Below, in pieces: positions 1-13,000 of a stretch of 64,000 nucleotides of DNA. The stretch's first letter is position 1, and each line of letters opens with the position of its first letter. Source of the DNA: Costus lasius (taxonomy: Eukaryota; Streptophyta; Magnoliopsida; Zingiberales; Costaceae); NCBI GenBank assembly GCA_027563935.2, contig CM050454.1, positions 26,657,501 through 26,721,500 of the forward strand, given 5' to 3'. The notes beneath the pieces are model-generated. The model had not been told where the DNA came from. It searched no databases and worked only from the letters and a program-made list of their open reading frames with translations. A program made the position numbers and the translations under genes.

Positions 1-3000
1 GTATGTGCTTGGACTTCTGGTGCGACCGTGGTTCCTTTGCTTGTGCGATTGCTCCAGTGTTATCGCAGAAGATAACCAAAGGATCTGCACTCGAAGGAAC
101 AACACCAAGTTCTTGAACGAACTTACGAATCCACACTGCCTCCTTGGATGCTTCCGAGGCTGCAACATACTCGGCTTCTGTTGTGGAATCAGCAACGATA
201 GATTGTTTGAAACTTTTCCATACCACTGCTCCACCATTCAAGCTAAAAACATAGCCTGATTGCGATCGGAAATCATCCTGGTCAGATTGGAATGAAGCGT
301 CAGTATATCCTTCAATACTGAGTTCTTCCTGACCTCCATATATCAAGAACATATCTTTGGTCCTCCGCAGATATTTCAAAATGTTCTTGACTGCAATCCA
401 GTGCGCCTGACCTGGATTACCTTGGAATCGACTGGTCATGCTTAACCCGTAAGCGACGTCTGGGCGAGTACATAACATCGCACACATAATGGACCTAATA
501 GCCGAAGCATAAGGCGTATTGTCCATTTCATCTTTCTCAGTCTGTGTTTGTGGACACTGACTCTTTGAAAGATTCAGACCATGTCTGACTGGAAGATATC
601 CTCTTTTAGAATTTTCTAAATGGAATCTCTCTAGGACTTTATCGATGTAAGTACTCTGGCACAGCCCGAGAAGCCTCTTAGATCTATCTCTGTAGATCTT
701 CACACCTAATACATAGGCTGCTTCTCCTAAATCTTTCATCTGGAAACATTTTCTTAACCATGCTTTAATAGCATGCAGTTCAGGAATATCGTTTCCAATG
801 ATTAAGATATCATCGACGTAGAGGACTAGGAAAGTAATCACGCTCCCACTAAACCTCTTATATACGCACGGGTCATCTTCATTCTTGATGAAACCAAATT
901 CACATATTGATTCATCAAAACGAATATTCCAGCTTCTAGATGCTTGCTTAAGTCCATAAATGGACTTCTTTAACTTGCATATTTTATGACGATCTGATGG
1001 ATTAGTGAAACCTTCAGATTGTGTCATATACACATCCTCATCCAGTTTTCCATTAAGGAAAGCGGTCTTCACATCCATTTGCCAGATCTCATAATCGTAA
1101 TATGCTGCTATCGCAAGAATAATCCGAATTGACTTGAACATGGCTACAGGAGAGAAAGTTTCATCATAATCTATCCTGTAGATTTGTTTGAAACCTTTCG
1201 CAACTAGCCTGCCTTTATAGGTAACCACGTTACCATCCATGTCAATCTTCTTCTTGAAGATCCATTTACAGCCTATAGGGATTACTCCCGGAGGTGGATC
1301 AACCAAATCCCAGACTTGGTTATCTGACATGGAGTCCATCTCGGCGCGCATAGCTTCAAGCCATCTCGCTGATTCCGGTCCACTGACCGCATCCGCATAA
1401 GTTAGGGGTTCATCATGATCAATGATGTAGACTCCGTCATAGCGCTCAGGCTGTCGACGGATCCTTCCCGATCTTCGCGGTTCCCGTGATATCTGAGCCT
1501 CAGGTTGCTCAATAACCTGATCTACTGGCTCAGGCTCATCCAACGGTGCTTGACTACTTTGTCCTTCCTCTGGATTCTCATCCAGTTTTATTTCTCTCCC
1601 ACTGGCTTCTTGCAGAAGAAACTCCTTCTCAAGAAAAATAGCCATCCGAGCAACAAATACTTTGTTCTCTTTGGGATCGTAGAAATAATAACCCTTAGTT
1701 TCCTTAGGGTAACCGACAAAGATGCATTTCTCAGATCTACTCTCTAGTTTCCCAGAGGCGAGCTTTTTGACATAAGCCTCGCAACCCCAGATCTTAATAA
1801 ATGTCAAGCTCGGCTGTTTCCCATACCATAACTCATATGGAGTCTTTGAAACTGCCTTGGATGGCACTCGGTTTAGTATCTTTGCAGCTGTTTCCAGTGC
1901 AAATCCCCAAAAGGAGTAAGGTAGAGTAGCCTGACTCATCATAGAACGAACCATATCCAGTAAGGTTCTGTTCCTCCTCTCGGACACACCATTCCATTGC
2001 GGTGTTCCTGGTGGAGTGAGCTGTGAGATAATCCCACACTCCTTCAGATAGTCAGTAAACTCTCGACTTAGGTATTCTCCACCTCGATCTGAACGAAGTG
2101 CCTTGATATTCCCGCCTAGCTGATTTTGTACTTCATTTTTGAACTCTTTGAACTTGTCAAAAGATTCACTTTTATGTCTCATTAGATAGACATAACCATA
2201 CCTACTGAAATCATCAGTAAAGGTAATGAAGTATGAATAGCCACCTCTGGCATGTTTACTAAATGGCCCACACACATCACTGTGTATAAGGTCAAGTAAA
2301 CCTGAAGCCCTTTGACCTTTATGAGGAAAAGGAGACTTCGTCATTTTGCCCAATAAATAAGCTTTGCATGTATCAATCTCCTTATAGGAGAATGATCCCA
2401 GCAGTCCATGATCATGCAACCGCTTAATGCGTTTCTTGTTAATATGGCCTAAACGACTATGCCATAGCAAGGTGCTGTCATCAGCATACTTGGCTTTCTT
2501 ATTATCAATGTTTTGTATAGAACATTCCATGTCCAACATGAATAACCCATTGTTAATTGATCCAGTAGCATAAACAATATTATCATAAGAAATAACACAC
2601 TTTGAAATATTGCATTCAAAGGAAAATCCTTTCCTGACAAGAGCAGGAATAGAGATAATATTTTTCGTAATGCTTCGTACAAAGTAACAATTGTCTAGTT
2701 CCAATACAAGTCCAGATGGTAATGAGATGTAATAAACTCCTACAGCAACAGCAGCAACCCGTGCCCCGTTTCCAACTCGTAGGTCCACCTCATGCTGTCC
2801 CACCTGTCTTCTTCTCTTGAGTTCCTGTACATTTGAACAAATGTGAACTCCACATGCAGTGTCCAACACCCATGAAATAGAAGAAGAAGATATCATGACT
2901 TCAGTCACAAAAATACCTGAGCCAGAAGCGATGCTTCCCTTCTTGTCTCCTTGGAGCGCTTTACAGTCCTTTTTCTAGTGACCCAGCTGGCCACAATGGA

Positions 3001-3721
3001 AACATCTGTATTCCTTCGACCGCTTAACCTTTTGTTTCAGAGCCTTGTTGTAGTTCTTGACAGGGGCTTTGCCCTTCTTCCCCTTCTTCTTGTTCCTGGA
3101 AGGGAACATCAAGATAGAGGTTGAAGGCTTTCCCTTTAGAGTCTCCTCTGTAGTCAATAGCATATTCAGCAACTCTGCCGGAGTACAGTCGATCTTGTTC
3201 ATATTAAAATTAATAATGAACGGATCGAAGGAGGCCGGGAGAGACTGCAGAATAATGTCTATAGCAAGCTCCTGATTGACGGTATGCCCCAGTTTCTCTA
3301 GAGCCTCCTTGTGCCCAATCATCTTGAGCACATGAGCTCCCACCGGACTCCCTTCAGCCAGTTTGCTCTGAAAGAAAAGCTTGGTCAAATTATAGCGCTC
3401 AGTCCTCGCCTGTGCAGCATATAGCATCTTGAGGTTTGCTATAATTTCTATAGCAGACATATCCTCCTGCTGACGCTGTAGCTGTGGCGTCATAGACGCT
3501 AGCATCAGGCAAGCGACATCAATGCTATCATTGACATGCTTTTCATAGGCATCGCGAACCGCCCTTGCGGCGTTCGCAGCGGGTTGAGGCGGTATAGCCA
3601 TCTCGAGGACATACAGTTTCCTCTCAGCCTTAAGAACAATCTTAAGGTGTCCGTACCAGTCTGAGAAGTTTAGCCCAGCAAACTTCTCCCTTTCCAGTAG
3701 AGATCGCACATTGAAGCTCAT
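1..3721 (-). pseudogene. C1 gag-pol polyprotein, partial, with one nonsense codon
   Basis: The frame starts at the ATG ending at 3721. It encodes copia Gag up to the CCHC zinc knuckle (CFHCGQLGH, residues 240-248), where the next Trp codon is TAG (2975-2977). After that stop the same frame is open to the window edge: the RNase H codons at bases 2-30 are exactly in phase with gag. Protease, integrase, RT (YVDD) and most of RNase H are therefore still readable downstream. The stop lies inside the zinc knuckle, so it is a disabling mutation and not a gag/pol boundary. The first codons are nearly identical to those of C2, C3 and C5. The rest of RNase H is off-window. Confidence 0.88.
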
Positions 3722-4398
3722 GGTGTTCGTTGCTGCAGGAATCTACAATAATGCAAGAACAGCAAGGTCAGTATTAATGTTTAGAATCAATCCAGGACTT
3801 AAGAAAGATTCTTTTCTCACTATTTTATCTGGCTGAAAAATCCAGCAAAACAGCCCGAAAGAGTAAACTCTTTTAGTGAGATGGGACCCAGATTTCATAC
3901 TTGGTCTCCGCGTCCCGCTCAGGCGAGATAAGATGCACAGAGAGTGCAAGCACTAGTTTCTGGTAGGCAATGCCTGCCAATCGCCAACCCGTGCGATTCC
4001 CCTTCATCTGGGCAATCCAGCAGACTGTGCCAACTGAGTTAGTACAACACAGTCTCTGATCCCACAGATGGCTGCCTCCATATAGCTAACATATGCCCCA
4101 TATGTAGCCTACATGGTCAAGCTGACCTGACCTACTCCCTGGACCACCACGTGCTATGCTGAGCAACGGGAAGCGATAAATCCCTTCTCTGTAACACGCA
4201 GGTGAAATCACACACCGTCTGAAGATAGATGGGCGTGCCCACTAAGTGGGTACAACACGGCCCCAACGATAGTTAGAACAGTGAGGTTTCGCGTCAGAAG
4301 GCTTACGAGCTTGATATTTTAGCGTTGGATTTTAACGGTCCTTTTATCTTCTTAACTATCATGCAAACCCTATGGTGATAGCAGAAGATAAATAAATC

Positions 4399-4779
4399 AT
4401 GCAATTCTAATTATTTAAACAATAAAAGAAAGCATGATGATCTTATGTGGTAAACGCCCATCAACCCTAAGTAAGACCTTAGTTTAACTTAAGTCTTCAC
4501 TTGAGCTCTCCATGGGTCTTTTGCATCTCATCTGGCCCAACCCAGGGCCCAAGCGCCCTCGGCAGCTCAGGTGCGCCCACCAGGTAAATGCAATTCTAAT
4601 TATTTAAACAATAAAAGAAAGCATGATGATCTTATGTGGTAAACGCCCATCAACCCTAAGTAAGACCTTAGTTTAACTTAAGTCTTCACTTGAGCTCTCC
4701 ATGGGTCTTTTGCATCTCATCTGGCCCAACCCAGGGCCCAAGCGCCCTCGGCAGCTCAGGTGCGCCCACCAGGTAAATG
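4399..4779. repeat. 189-bp perfect-looking tandem duplication in the C1 leader
   Basis: The block starting atgcaattctaatt at 4399 recurs at 4588 and runs to about 4779. I see no difference between the two copies. C2, C3 and C5 each have one copy, so the duplication happened in C1 or its recent parent. Confidence 0.92.
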
Positions 4780-4848
4780 TGCCTGTCCCAGAGTCGAACC
4801 CTGGACCTCCCACCTGGTCAAGCCACTACTGCATGCGCCTGTGCCATG
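4778..4848 (-). other. tRNA-like (SINE-like) module in the C1 leader
   Basis: On the minus strand a B-box-like GGTTCGACTC sits in a T-arm (4788-4804) with stem CCAGG/TCTGG and loop GTTCGAC. An A-box-like TGGCTTGACC lies about 25 bases upstream. No anticodon arm or acceptor stem is recognisable, so this is a tRNA-derived fragment and not a tRNA gene. Confidence 0.5.
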
Positions 4849-5714
4849 TGTGCTCCGTGCTCTTGTCTGATTAAATTACAATTTAATCTATCTAGACAAG
4901 ATTGACTCGCAGGTCAATTACACATTATAAATTAAATAACATGTGATGCGCAGATCACAATAAAATTAATTTACAATTGAATTCCAGGCACGCAGGCCCC
5001 AGCACAGCACACATTAAAAGGGCAACCCACATAAGATTAAATAAACAAGCATCATGGCATCCAATCAACATGTGATCCAGATAAGAAAATAAAAATTTTC
5101 GAAAACCCATTGGCATCAATTTTATTTTTCTTATGTGCCTTACTACCTTACAACGGTCCATTACTAGGGATCCACTCATCAGACCTAGTCTTATCCACTG
5201 CCCTTGCATGCACTAAGTCCTAACTGACTTGAGTCGACCCAACGGTCAACCATGCATGCGTTAAGGGCTGAACGACTCTCATGAGTTCAGGCAAACGGGT
5301 GTGACCCCGGGCCCAACCCATGCGCGTTCACTGGTTATCTCAACCAGACCTCGCTACACGCTTTTGATGCAGTCGACCTATAGCCACCTCATGCTTGCGC
5401 ATAGGTGCCATCTGGTCGACCCATCTAGGCTGTCAGATGGTCTGATCAGACTGTTTGGATCTTAACCAGGTGATGACTTCAACCCTATTAACCCATCTAA
5501 GGGTTTATAGCAAGCGCTTAGATCTAAGTAGGAGGCGCGCAAGATACTAACATGCGCCAACGAAATACATGCGCCAACATAAGTATAATACATTCATCTA
5601 GTATTTTCGCATGATTTGAAAACTATCATGAACTTTCGCATGTAATACTTTAGATCTATGCATCAGCGTAAAAATGGATCACAAAGCAATCATATAAATC
5701 ATACATGAACCAAT

Positions 5715-5728
5715 GCTCTGATACCAGT
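5715..5728 (-). promoter_or_regulatory. C1 primer binding site (initiator tRNA-Met)
   Basis: Read on the minus strand the site is TGGTATCAGAGC, the standard plant copia match to the 3' end of initiator tRNA-Met, two bases inside the LTR end. It shows that the adjoining LTR is the 5' one. Confidence 0.93.
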
Positions 5729-6903
5729 TGTAGGAACCCCTTTCATGAGGGGGGCGAAATAAACCCTATTATGCGCATCAAGATTTTTGGCATAGCGGAA
5801 ACTAGGGTTTCAACAATCGCATGTATGATATATGATCAACTTAACTAGCTTGTATGGATCAAATGAAAACATACCATAGCCATTGATTCGAATGGCGTCT
5901 TGGAAGAAGCGAAAGGGCTCTCCTCCAAAGGTGACGCACACAAGAGGATGATGACTACTCCTTGTGTTCCTTGTGCTAGCAAGGTTCTCCAAGGGTGCTT
6001 GTCGAATGGAAGGGATGAGATGACTTGGTTGCTTAGCCGAGACCTCCTTGTCGTCAACACCTTCAACCCACGAGAGTGTGAGCGTCCAAAGGAAGAAGCA
6101 AACGCTTTTTCGTTTTTGGCGTTGAGGCGTTAAGGGAAGTGGCCTTCATGACTTTCCAAAAATAGAAGTCATGCACCCATGATCTCATAACCGACCAAAG
6201 AAAACGCCTTCATGCATTGAACCATGCGTTCACTCATGTGAACCGGTTCAAGCAAATTGAATGCATTTCAATTTGGTTCAAAGATCAATCAACCCAAGCA
6301 TTTGGTCTAGATCACTATTAAACCCTAAGGCTCCAGATCTAACCGTTCAGCTCCTGATGCTCCTGATCTCACCGATCTAGCATCAACTCTCTCGATCGAA
6401 GCTTACCGATCTCAAGCCCTAATCAATCAAACATGATCAGACCAGATCTCACTTACAATCAGAGTTTAAATCCCTTTAAACTGAACCAAAACAATTCAGT
6501 CCACACGATGTGACTTAAGTAAGCCATATCATCAAATTGTGCGACCCTAAGGGTTTCCTTCAAATGTCGGTAACGATAACTCACGTTATCACGATCAGTG
6601 AGGGGTATCTAGCAACACATCACTGTCTCCCGATATAAAGGAAAGAGTCTTCCAAGACTACACCCAAACCACAGCACAAGTGTGAATCCACTTCACTAGG
6701 CATACATGTTTCCTTTGCCACTGGATGTTCTTATTGGACAAGCGTGTCAAGCCTGTAGCTCCAATATGATGAGCATGATTAGATCAGATGAACATAGTCA
6801 CCTGGGTATGGCCATACACTTTCTCAATCACCTCATCCAGGGGGGCCCCTTTAGAACATCACACTCCAAACAAGGAGACGGCAATCCTATATCTATCACT
6901 AGT
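5729..6903 (-). repeat. C1 5' LTR, part 1 (U5 side)
   Basis: In plus reading the LTR starts TGTAGGAACCCC at 5729 next to the primer site and runs into the CTAGT target copy of G2 at 6899-6903. With part 2 (17659-18163) the LTR is 1680 bp. A GATAAC-TCAC-GTTATC stem-loop is at 6575-6590. L is the closest relative, judged by the matching terminal segment. Confidence 0.9.
6899..6903. repeat. TSD CTAGT, left copy (G2)
   Basis: CTAGT precedes the G2 start and is repeated at 17654-17658 just after the G2 end. Removing G2 and one copy restores a continuous C1 LTR. Confidence 0.95.
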
Positions 6904-7697
6904 TGTAAGATCCAAGGATCTTAAGTCCTGGTAAGCATTATTTTGATTTAGTCTAAAATTATTGACTGTGATATTTTTATGTATTGGTTGTTAATAGTTA
7001 TTTAATTAGAGATTATTTGTTTGATTATTGGCTGTTAATTTATGATAAATTATTATTAGTTGTTCATGATAAATTAATTAGGATTTATGGGTTGTAAGTT
7101 GTTGGTTAATTAATTAGACCTTATTGGATATTAATTAAATCCTTATTGGATTTGCGCTTAAGTGAATTAATTAATTGGATGTTAATTTAAATTCATATTG
7201 GATTTTCACTTAAACCATGGGTTATTGGGTTATTGGATATTAGATTTAAAATTCGAAATTATTAGTTAAATGGGTTAAACCCTTTTGGAATTAATTGGTT
7301 AATGGGTTTAAAATTTAAAAACCCAAAGTTTAAGTAGTAATTTCGGCTAGGGTAGAGGTTTTGGCGATTTTTGGCTTGAAGAAAAACCTTGGGCGACGGC
7401 TAGGAGGAAGAAGGCGATTTTGGTGTTATTGAAGAGTTCTTGAAGCGATTTTGGCGATTTCTCCATCTCTTCCCCTTTGGCGAATTTTCCTTGGTGTTTG
7501 GTGGCGATTCTTGGTAGAACTTCAAGCCTTAGACGAATTGTTTTTGGAGAATTTTCACCTTGTGTTCTCGGTTAAGAGGTGAGTGGGGTGTTTAATCGAT
7601 TTCTATCTATTTGTTTGTGTTAATTGATGTGTTAGATGATATATTTGCTTGTTGGAAATCTTACCATGCTAAAACCGAAATTCAAGACTTCACCATG

Positions 7698-7796
7698 ATG
7701 AAAACCGAATTTTGTAAAGTTGATTATATCATGAAAACCGAATTTTGTAAAGTTGATTATATCATGAAAACCGAATTTTTCAAAGGTGATTATATG
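7698..7796. repeat. 3 x 33-bp tandem repeat in the G2 5' LTR
   Basis: Three units begin at 7698, 7731 and 7764, each starting ATGAAAACCGAATTTT; the third is diverged. The equivalent array in the 3' LTR is at 15453-15551. Short ORFs across it are by-products of a repeat length divisible by three. Confidence 0.9.
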
Positions 7797-8686
7797 ATGA
7801 TTTTTTAACCAAAAATTTGTATGAAATTTAAGGTATTTTTGTAGGAATTTTGGTAGCATTAAATCTTTGAATTTTGAGTATGAAATTCTTGTTAATTATA
7901 GTTAAACCGAAATCAATTTTGGTAACATTAAATCAATGATTTTTGTAGCATGTATGAAAACCGAAACCTTGTTAATTGTAGTTAAACCGAAATCTTGATA
8001 ATATGTATGGAAGCCGAATTTGATGTTTTTAGTTAACATATATGTGGTAGTTGTTTGAGAAATTGTTTGAGAAATTGTTTGAAAATTTTAAGTTGATTTT
8101 ATAGTATATGGTTATATACTTAGGACTATGTTGAGAAATTGTTTGAGAAATTTGAGTGATAACATAGCAAGTTTTGACTGAACTAATTAGCATGAAATCT
8201 AAGGACTACACTATTTGAATATGAAATATTATGTGATATGTTATGAGATTTTTGGAATAATATGTGTTATGTGATAGGTGATGTGAATTTGGAATAATAT
8301 GTGTTATGTAACGGGTTATGTGAATTTGGAATATTATGTGGTTATGTGACTTATGAAAATTATGTGGTTATGTGAATTCGGATATTATGTGCTATGTGAT
8401 GGTTAGGACTAAGGCTAAGTGTAACTATGTACTCAAAGGGGATAGTCCGTATGTAATATGTTAAGGGTTTGAATTTCAGCCCTGTATTTGATATGTGAGG
8501 GGGTTGATGTTCAGCCTGCCTATTATGATTATTGTGATGGGGGTTGATGTTCAGCCTGCCCGATATGATTTTTTTTGTGATGACTATCCTAGAGTCTAGT
8601 TGACACTTAGGAGTCCACCTTTGTGAAATATGAAATAAGATATGTCTGTTGTCCAGTAGGAACCTTTTGGGAGAACGGGTTTTGAC

Positions 8687-8975
8687 GCAAAGTGCCATGT
8701 CTTGGTCGGACAGGGGCCACCTCTTGATGTCATTACTCTTATATGTTATGGGGTGATATAAGATGCAAAGTGCCATGTCTTGATCAGACAGGGGCCACCT
8801 CTTGATGTCATCACTCTCATTTTGTGATATGGGGTGTCGTAGAGCAAAGTGCCACGTCATGACCTAGCGGGGGCCACCTCTTGAATCTACACACAATCCA
8901 TCGATGTGTTATGGGGTGATAGAGCAAAGTGCCACGTCGTGACCTGGCGGGGGCCACCTCTTGATTCTACTCACT
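8687..8975. repeat. 4 x ~79-bp tandem repeat in the G2 5' LTR
   Basis: Units begin at 8687, 8765, 8844 and 8924 with GCAAAGTGCCA and share a GGGGCCACCTCTTGA core. The fourth is incomplete. The 3' LTR has the same array from 16430. The spacing of 78-80 bp suggests tandem enhancer-like units, which is inference only. Confidence 0.88.
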
Positions 8976-9913
8976 ATCCATGTTTATGTGTTGCACGAGA
9001 TTTTGCAGCTCCCAGTGCTTTGGCCAAGCCGGGTTAGACCATATTGGTCACTACTGATTATGCTGGACAACTAGGTTAATTAAGTATGGTGTGTTTAGTT
9101 GGTTTAGAATATATGTGTTTAATTGGTTTAGAGTAAAACTCTAGAACCTGAGTTTGTTATATGCTAGTGTGTACATCTGACTGTCTATATGACTTCTGTT
9201 TCTTTATTTTGTTATATGTTGACATAATGTTCTTGTTAAAGATTTTTAAAATAATCTGCCTATATTTTTGAATGTATGTTCTGGATGGTCGGTTTAGACT
9301 ATCCACTCACTGGGCTGTGTAGCTCACCCCTCATTATTTTCAGGCATAGAGCAGGGGCGCATTTCTTGAGTGCATTGGCGTGGATAATTATGCTATTTGC
9401 TGTTTTAAGAACTTTTGTGCTTAATTCTTGGGGGCCGGTTGTGGCCTTAACATGAATTATATGAACTATGTGAACCATGTGAATTATGTGAATTGTGTTG
9501 CCGGCTATGGCAGTCTTATGAGTTTGATTTTTGTGTCACCGCGGGCTTCAGCCTGGTTTCGGTGTTTGGTATGAGTTTATAAAATCGACTTTGTGGCTTT
9601 GTTTTGAATTTCGAATCGAATTGTATTTATGCCATCGGATTTGATATAACTGTTGCCTTGCATATGTCTAGTGCAAGGATTGCGTGGTGGCAGGTACCCT
9701 TATGTGATTTATGAGATTTGTGTTTTGTGAATTATGTGATTTATGAGATTTGTGTTTTGTGAATTTGTATGTATGGATTTATGGAAATTTTCAGATCGTG
9801 TTTTTCTTGAACTCGGTTTTACCTAGCATATGAATCGATCTTATATGAAACATCCTGTATCATTTGTGAATTGTGCCATTTGTTTGGGGTTAAGATAACG
9901 GGATGTTACAGAA

Positions 9914-9925
9914 TGGTATCAGAGG
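9914..9925 (+). promoter_or_regulatory. G2 primer binding site (tRNA-Met type)
   Basis: TGGTATCAGAGG lies three bases after the 5' LTR end. It differs from the usual TGGTATCAGAGC at the last base. The remaining G2 leader to the ATG at 10037 is short and holds nothing else I recognise. Confidence 0.88.
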
Positions 9926-10036
9926 AGTTGGCTAGCTAAAACTTAGTTTGGGGGAAAACATGTTTGTGTATTGCTAGACACCTGTTAGGTTTATGATTGT
10001 TTTCCTGACTATGATATGTGTGTGTAGGCATTTAAG

Positions 10037-13000
10037 ATGGTGCGAACCAGAGGAAATGCTAGTGATGAGGGCGAGCAGACCCCGAATCTCACGAGAACTA
10101 TTGAGGCTCTAACTGGCATGGTACAGCAACAAGGTGCCATGATAGAGAGGCAAGCTCAGATGCTGCAGCAGCAACAGACTCAGCATCAAGAGGCGCAACA
10201 GCAGCTCTTGCAGCAGCTGACTCAAGAGAGACCTCAGACTACTACTCGGGCAGTGGGGGATGACTCTCAGGAGGGCGCTCACAGGCGCTATGCTTCACTT
10301 GTGAGTGAATTCCAGAAACTGGGTCCTAGCTCATTTTATGGAGGCTCAGAATCCAGTACTGCCGAGAACTGGCAGTTGTGCTTGGAAAAGATTTTCCAAG
10401 TTATGCGTTGCTCGGACGAAGACAAGTTATGTCTGACCACCTATATGATGCGTGCTGACGCAGATGAGTGGTGGAAGGGCGTGGTGAGACTTGCCGAAGA
10501 AAGACATGAGACTGTAGATTGGCCTTACTTCTTGTCTCGATTTAACGAGAAGTACTTCCCAGATAGTTTGGTGGAGGACCGAGAAGTGGCGTTTATTCAC
10601 CTGGAGCAGGGTGATATGACTGTGGACCAGTATGAATTACAGTTCACGAAATTGGGAAAGTATGCTCCTCACCTGATAAACACTGAAAAGAGGAGAGCTA
10701 CCAAGTTTCTCAGAGGTCTCAGATGGGACATTAGAGAGCAGGTTGGTGCTCAGCATTTGGAGACCTATGTTGAGACTGTTGGGCGAGCACGCACCATTGA
10801 GAGATACATAGCTGAGAGGAGTTCTCATGTTGCCGTGGCAGTGGTTCCTGCAGCTGAGGCGGCGGTTCCTCAGTATGGAAGTGGCGGCAAGGGTAAGAAG
10901 TACCCTAAACATAAGGACTACAAAAAGAGCAGGTATAAGCCTTACTCCTACAAGGCACCGCAGCAGTCCGGGGATGCACCGCAGCAGTTCAGGGATGCCA
11001 GGGATGTAAGAAACGGTATCACTTGTAGTTATTGTGGGCTCAAGGGACACCTAGTGAAAGACTGTCATAAGAAGAATGGCGTGTGCTTCAGGTGTAAGAA
11101 ACCAGGGCACATGGTCAGAGACTGCAAAGAGCCTGAGATACAGCCTAGAGGCGCAGATAAGCCTACAGTCCAGACTAGAGTTTATGCTGTGGTTGAGAAG
11201 GATACACGAGCTTCCCGATCCATTGTGGAAGGTACTTTATTTGTATTTGATCAGTTAGCTCGCATTCTATTTGATCCTGGTGCAAATCTGTCTTTTGTAT
11301 CTGTTAGATTTGCTGCATGTTTACCTGTTGTACCTAAGATGCTAGATTATGTTGTGTCTGTCAGTACTCCCTTAGGAAAATCATTATCTACAGACACTGT
11401 GTGTGCTGACTGTATGGTACATGTAGAGGGTTATGAGTTTCTAGTGGATCTAATCCTCTTAGACATGCAAGACTATGATGTCATTCTAGGTATGGATTGG
11501 TTGTCTTCACATCATGCCTCTGTGGATTGCTTTGAGAAAGTAATCACTTTAAATCTGCTAGATGGGAATCGGCTTTTTGTGAGAGGTCTAGTGTCAGACC
11601 AAGGACCGCATGTGATATCTTTCCTGCAGGCCAGGAAATTACTGGCTAGTGGATGCAAGGGTTATCTTGCGCATGTTAAGGTGCAGGATGATTCTACTTC
11701 TGATTTGACTCAGATGGCGGTGGTGAAAGAATTTCCTGATGTGTTCTCTGAAGAATTTTCAGGCTTGCCACCGATTAGAGAAGTAGAGTTTGGCATTGAG
11801 TTGGCGCCAGGTACGGCACCTATCTCCAGAGCTCCTTATCGCATGGCTACTTCAGAGCTGGCCGAGCTTAAGAAACAACTGGAGGAATTGCTAGAGAAAG
11901 GGTATATCCGGCCTAGTGCTTCTCCCTGGGGAGCGCCAGTGCTATTTGTGAAGAAGAAAGATGGAACCCTGAGGATGTGTATAGACTACAGGCAATTGAA
12001 CCAAGTGACTATCAAGAATAAGTATCCTCTTCCCAGAATTGATGATCTATTTGATCAATTACAGGGAGCTACAGTGTTCTCTAAGATTGATCTGAGATCA
12101 GGGTATTATCAGCTTAGGGTCAAGGATGAGGATATATTTAAGACTGCTTTCAGGACCAGGTATGGGCATTTCGAATTTTTAGTTATGCCTTTTGGACTGA
12201 CGAATGCACCTGCTGTTTTCATGGATTTGATGAACAGGGTATTCCATGAATTGCTTGACTCTTGTGTGGTAGTCTTTATAGACGATATTTTGGTATACTC
12301 ACGGACTACTTCAGATCATGTCAGTGACTTGCGCAGAGTGCTGGAGGTTCTGAGGAAGAACCGGTTATATGCCAAGGCTAGTAAGTGTGAGTTTTGGCTA
12401 GAAAAGATCAGTTTCCTTGGGCATGTGATTTCTGGTCAGGGGGTGTCTGTGGATCCAGTTAAAGTGCAAGCCATCCTTAATTGGGGAAGACCGACTAGTG
12501 CTACTGAGATCAGGAGTTTTCTGGGTTTGGCAGGTTACTACCGGCGATTTGTTGAGGGATTCTCCAAGCTGGCGGGTCCTTTAACTAAATTAACCAGAAA
12601 GGAGGCTAAGTTTATTTGGGATGACAAGTGTGAAGAAAGCTTTCAAGAGCTGAAGAGAAGGTTGACTAGTACACCAATCCTCATTATTCCTAGTGATGGG
12701 GAAAGGTTTACTGTTTATACGGATGCTTCAGGCAAAGGGTTGGGTTGTGTCTTGATGCAGAAGGGTTCTGTAGTAGCCTATGCTTCGAGACAACTGAAGG
12801 AGTATGAATTGAACTACCCTACTCATGACTTAGAGTTGGCGGCCGTAGTCTTTGCTTTGAAGATATGGCGTCACTATTTGCTGGGTCAGGAGTTTGATCT
12901 GTTCACTGATCACCAGAGTCTCAAGTATATCTTCACTCAGAAGGAGTTGAACATGAGACAGAGAAGATGGATGGAGTTGATCAAAGATTATGACTTCTCT

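Larger units (their letters stand above)
3722..5714 (-). other. C1 5' leader (untranslated)
   Basis: This is the roughly 2-kb non-coding stretch between the primer site and gag, with no supported ORF. It is longer than in C3 and C5 because of a 189-bp tandem duplication. It contains the structural set seen in the relatives: GTCTGATCAGAC palindrome (5440-5451), long stem (5372-5420), CTGCGN-loop hairpins (4986-4999, 4942-4959, 4901-4918), tRNA-like T-arm (4788-4804) and two TACAA-bulge hairpins (4234-4259, 4022-4055, the latter with one mismatch). Confidence 0.8.
6904..9910 (+). repeat. G2 5' LTR (3007 bp)
   Basis: Starts TGTAAGATCC and ends GGATGTTACA, directly before the primer site. It is AT-rich and contains two tandem-repeat arrays, annotated separately. 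It has 12 bases more than the 3' LTR, explained by an extra GAGAAATTGTTT unit near 8060. Confidence 0.95.

Noticed and set aside
2975..2977. Programmed stop between gag and pol in C1
   Set aside because: It replaces the conserved Trp within the zinc knuckle and is absent in C2, C3 and C5, so it is a mutation.
8360..8860. 166-codon minus ORF (and the 178-codon counterpart at 16103-16639)
   Set aside because: It lies antisense in the G2 LTR tandem repeats; its repeated protein motif mirrors the 79-bp DNA repeat. No domain, and no support beyond repeat periodicity.
8687..8975. CRISPR-like spaced repeat
   Set aside because: The units are continuous 79-bp tandem repeats in a plant LTR, with no constant short repeat plus unique spacers, and the genome is eukaryotic.
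10637..11050. 137-codon minus ORF
   Set aside because: Shadow of the intact G2 gag on the other strand.
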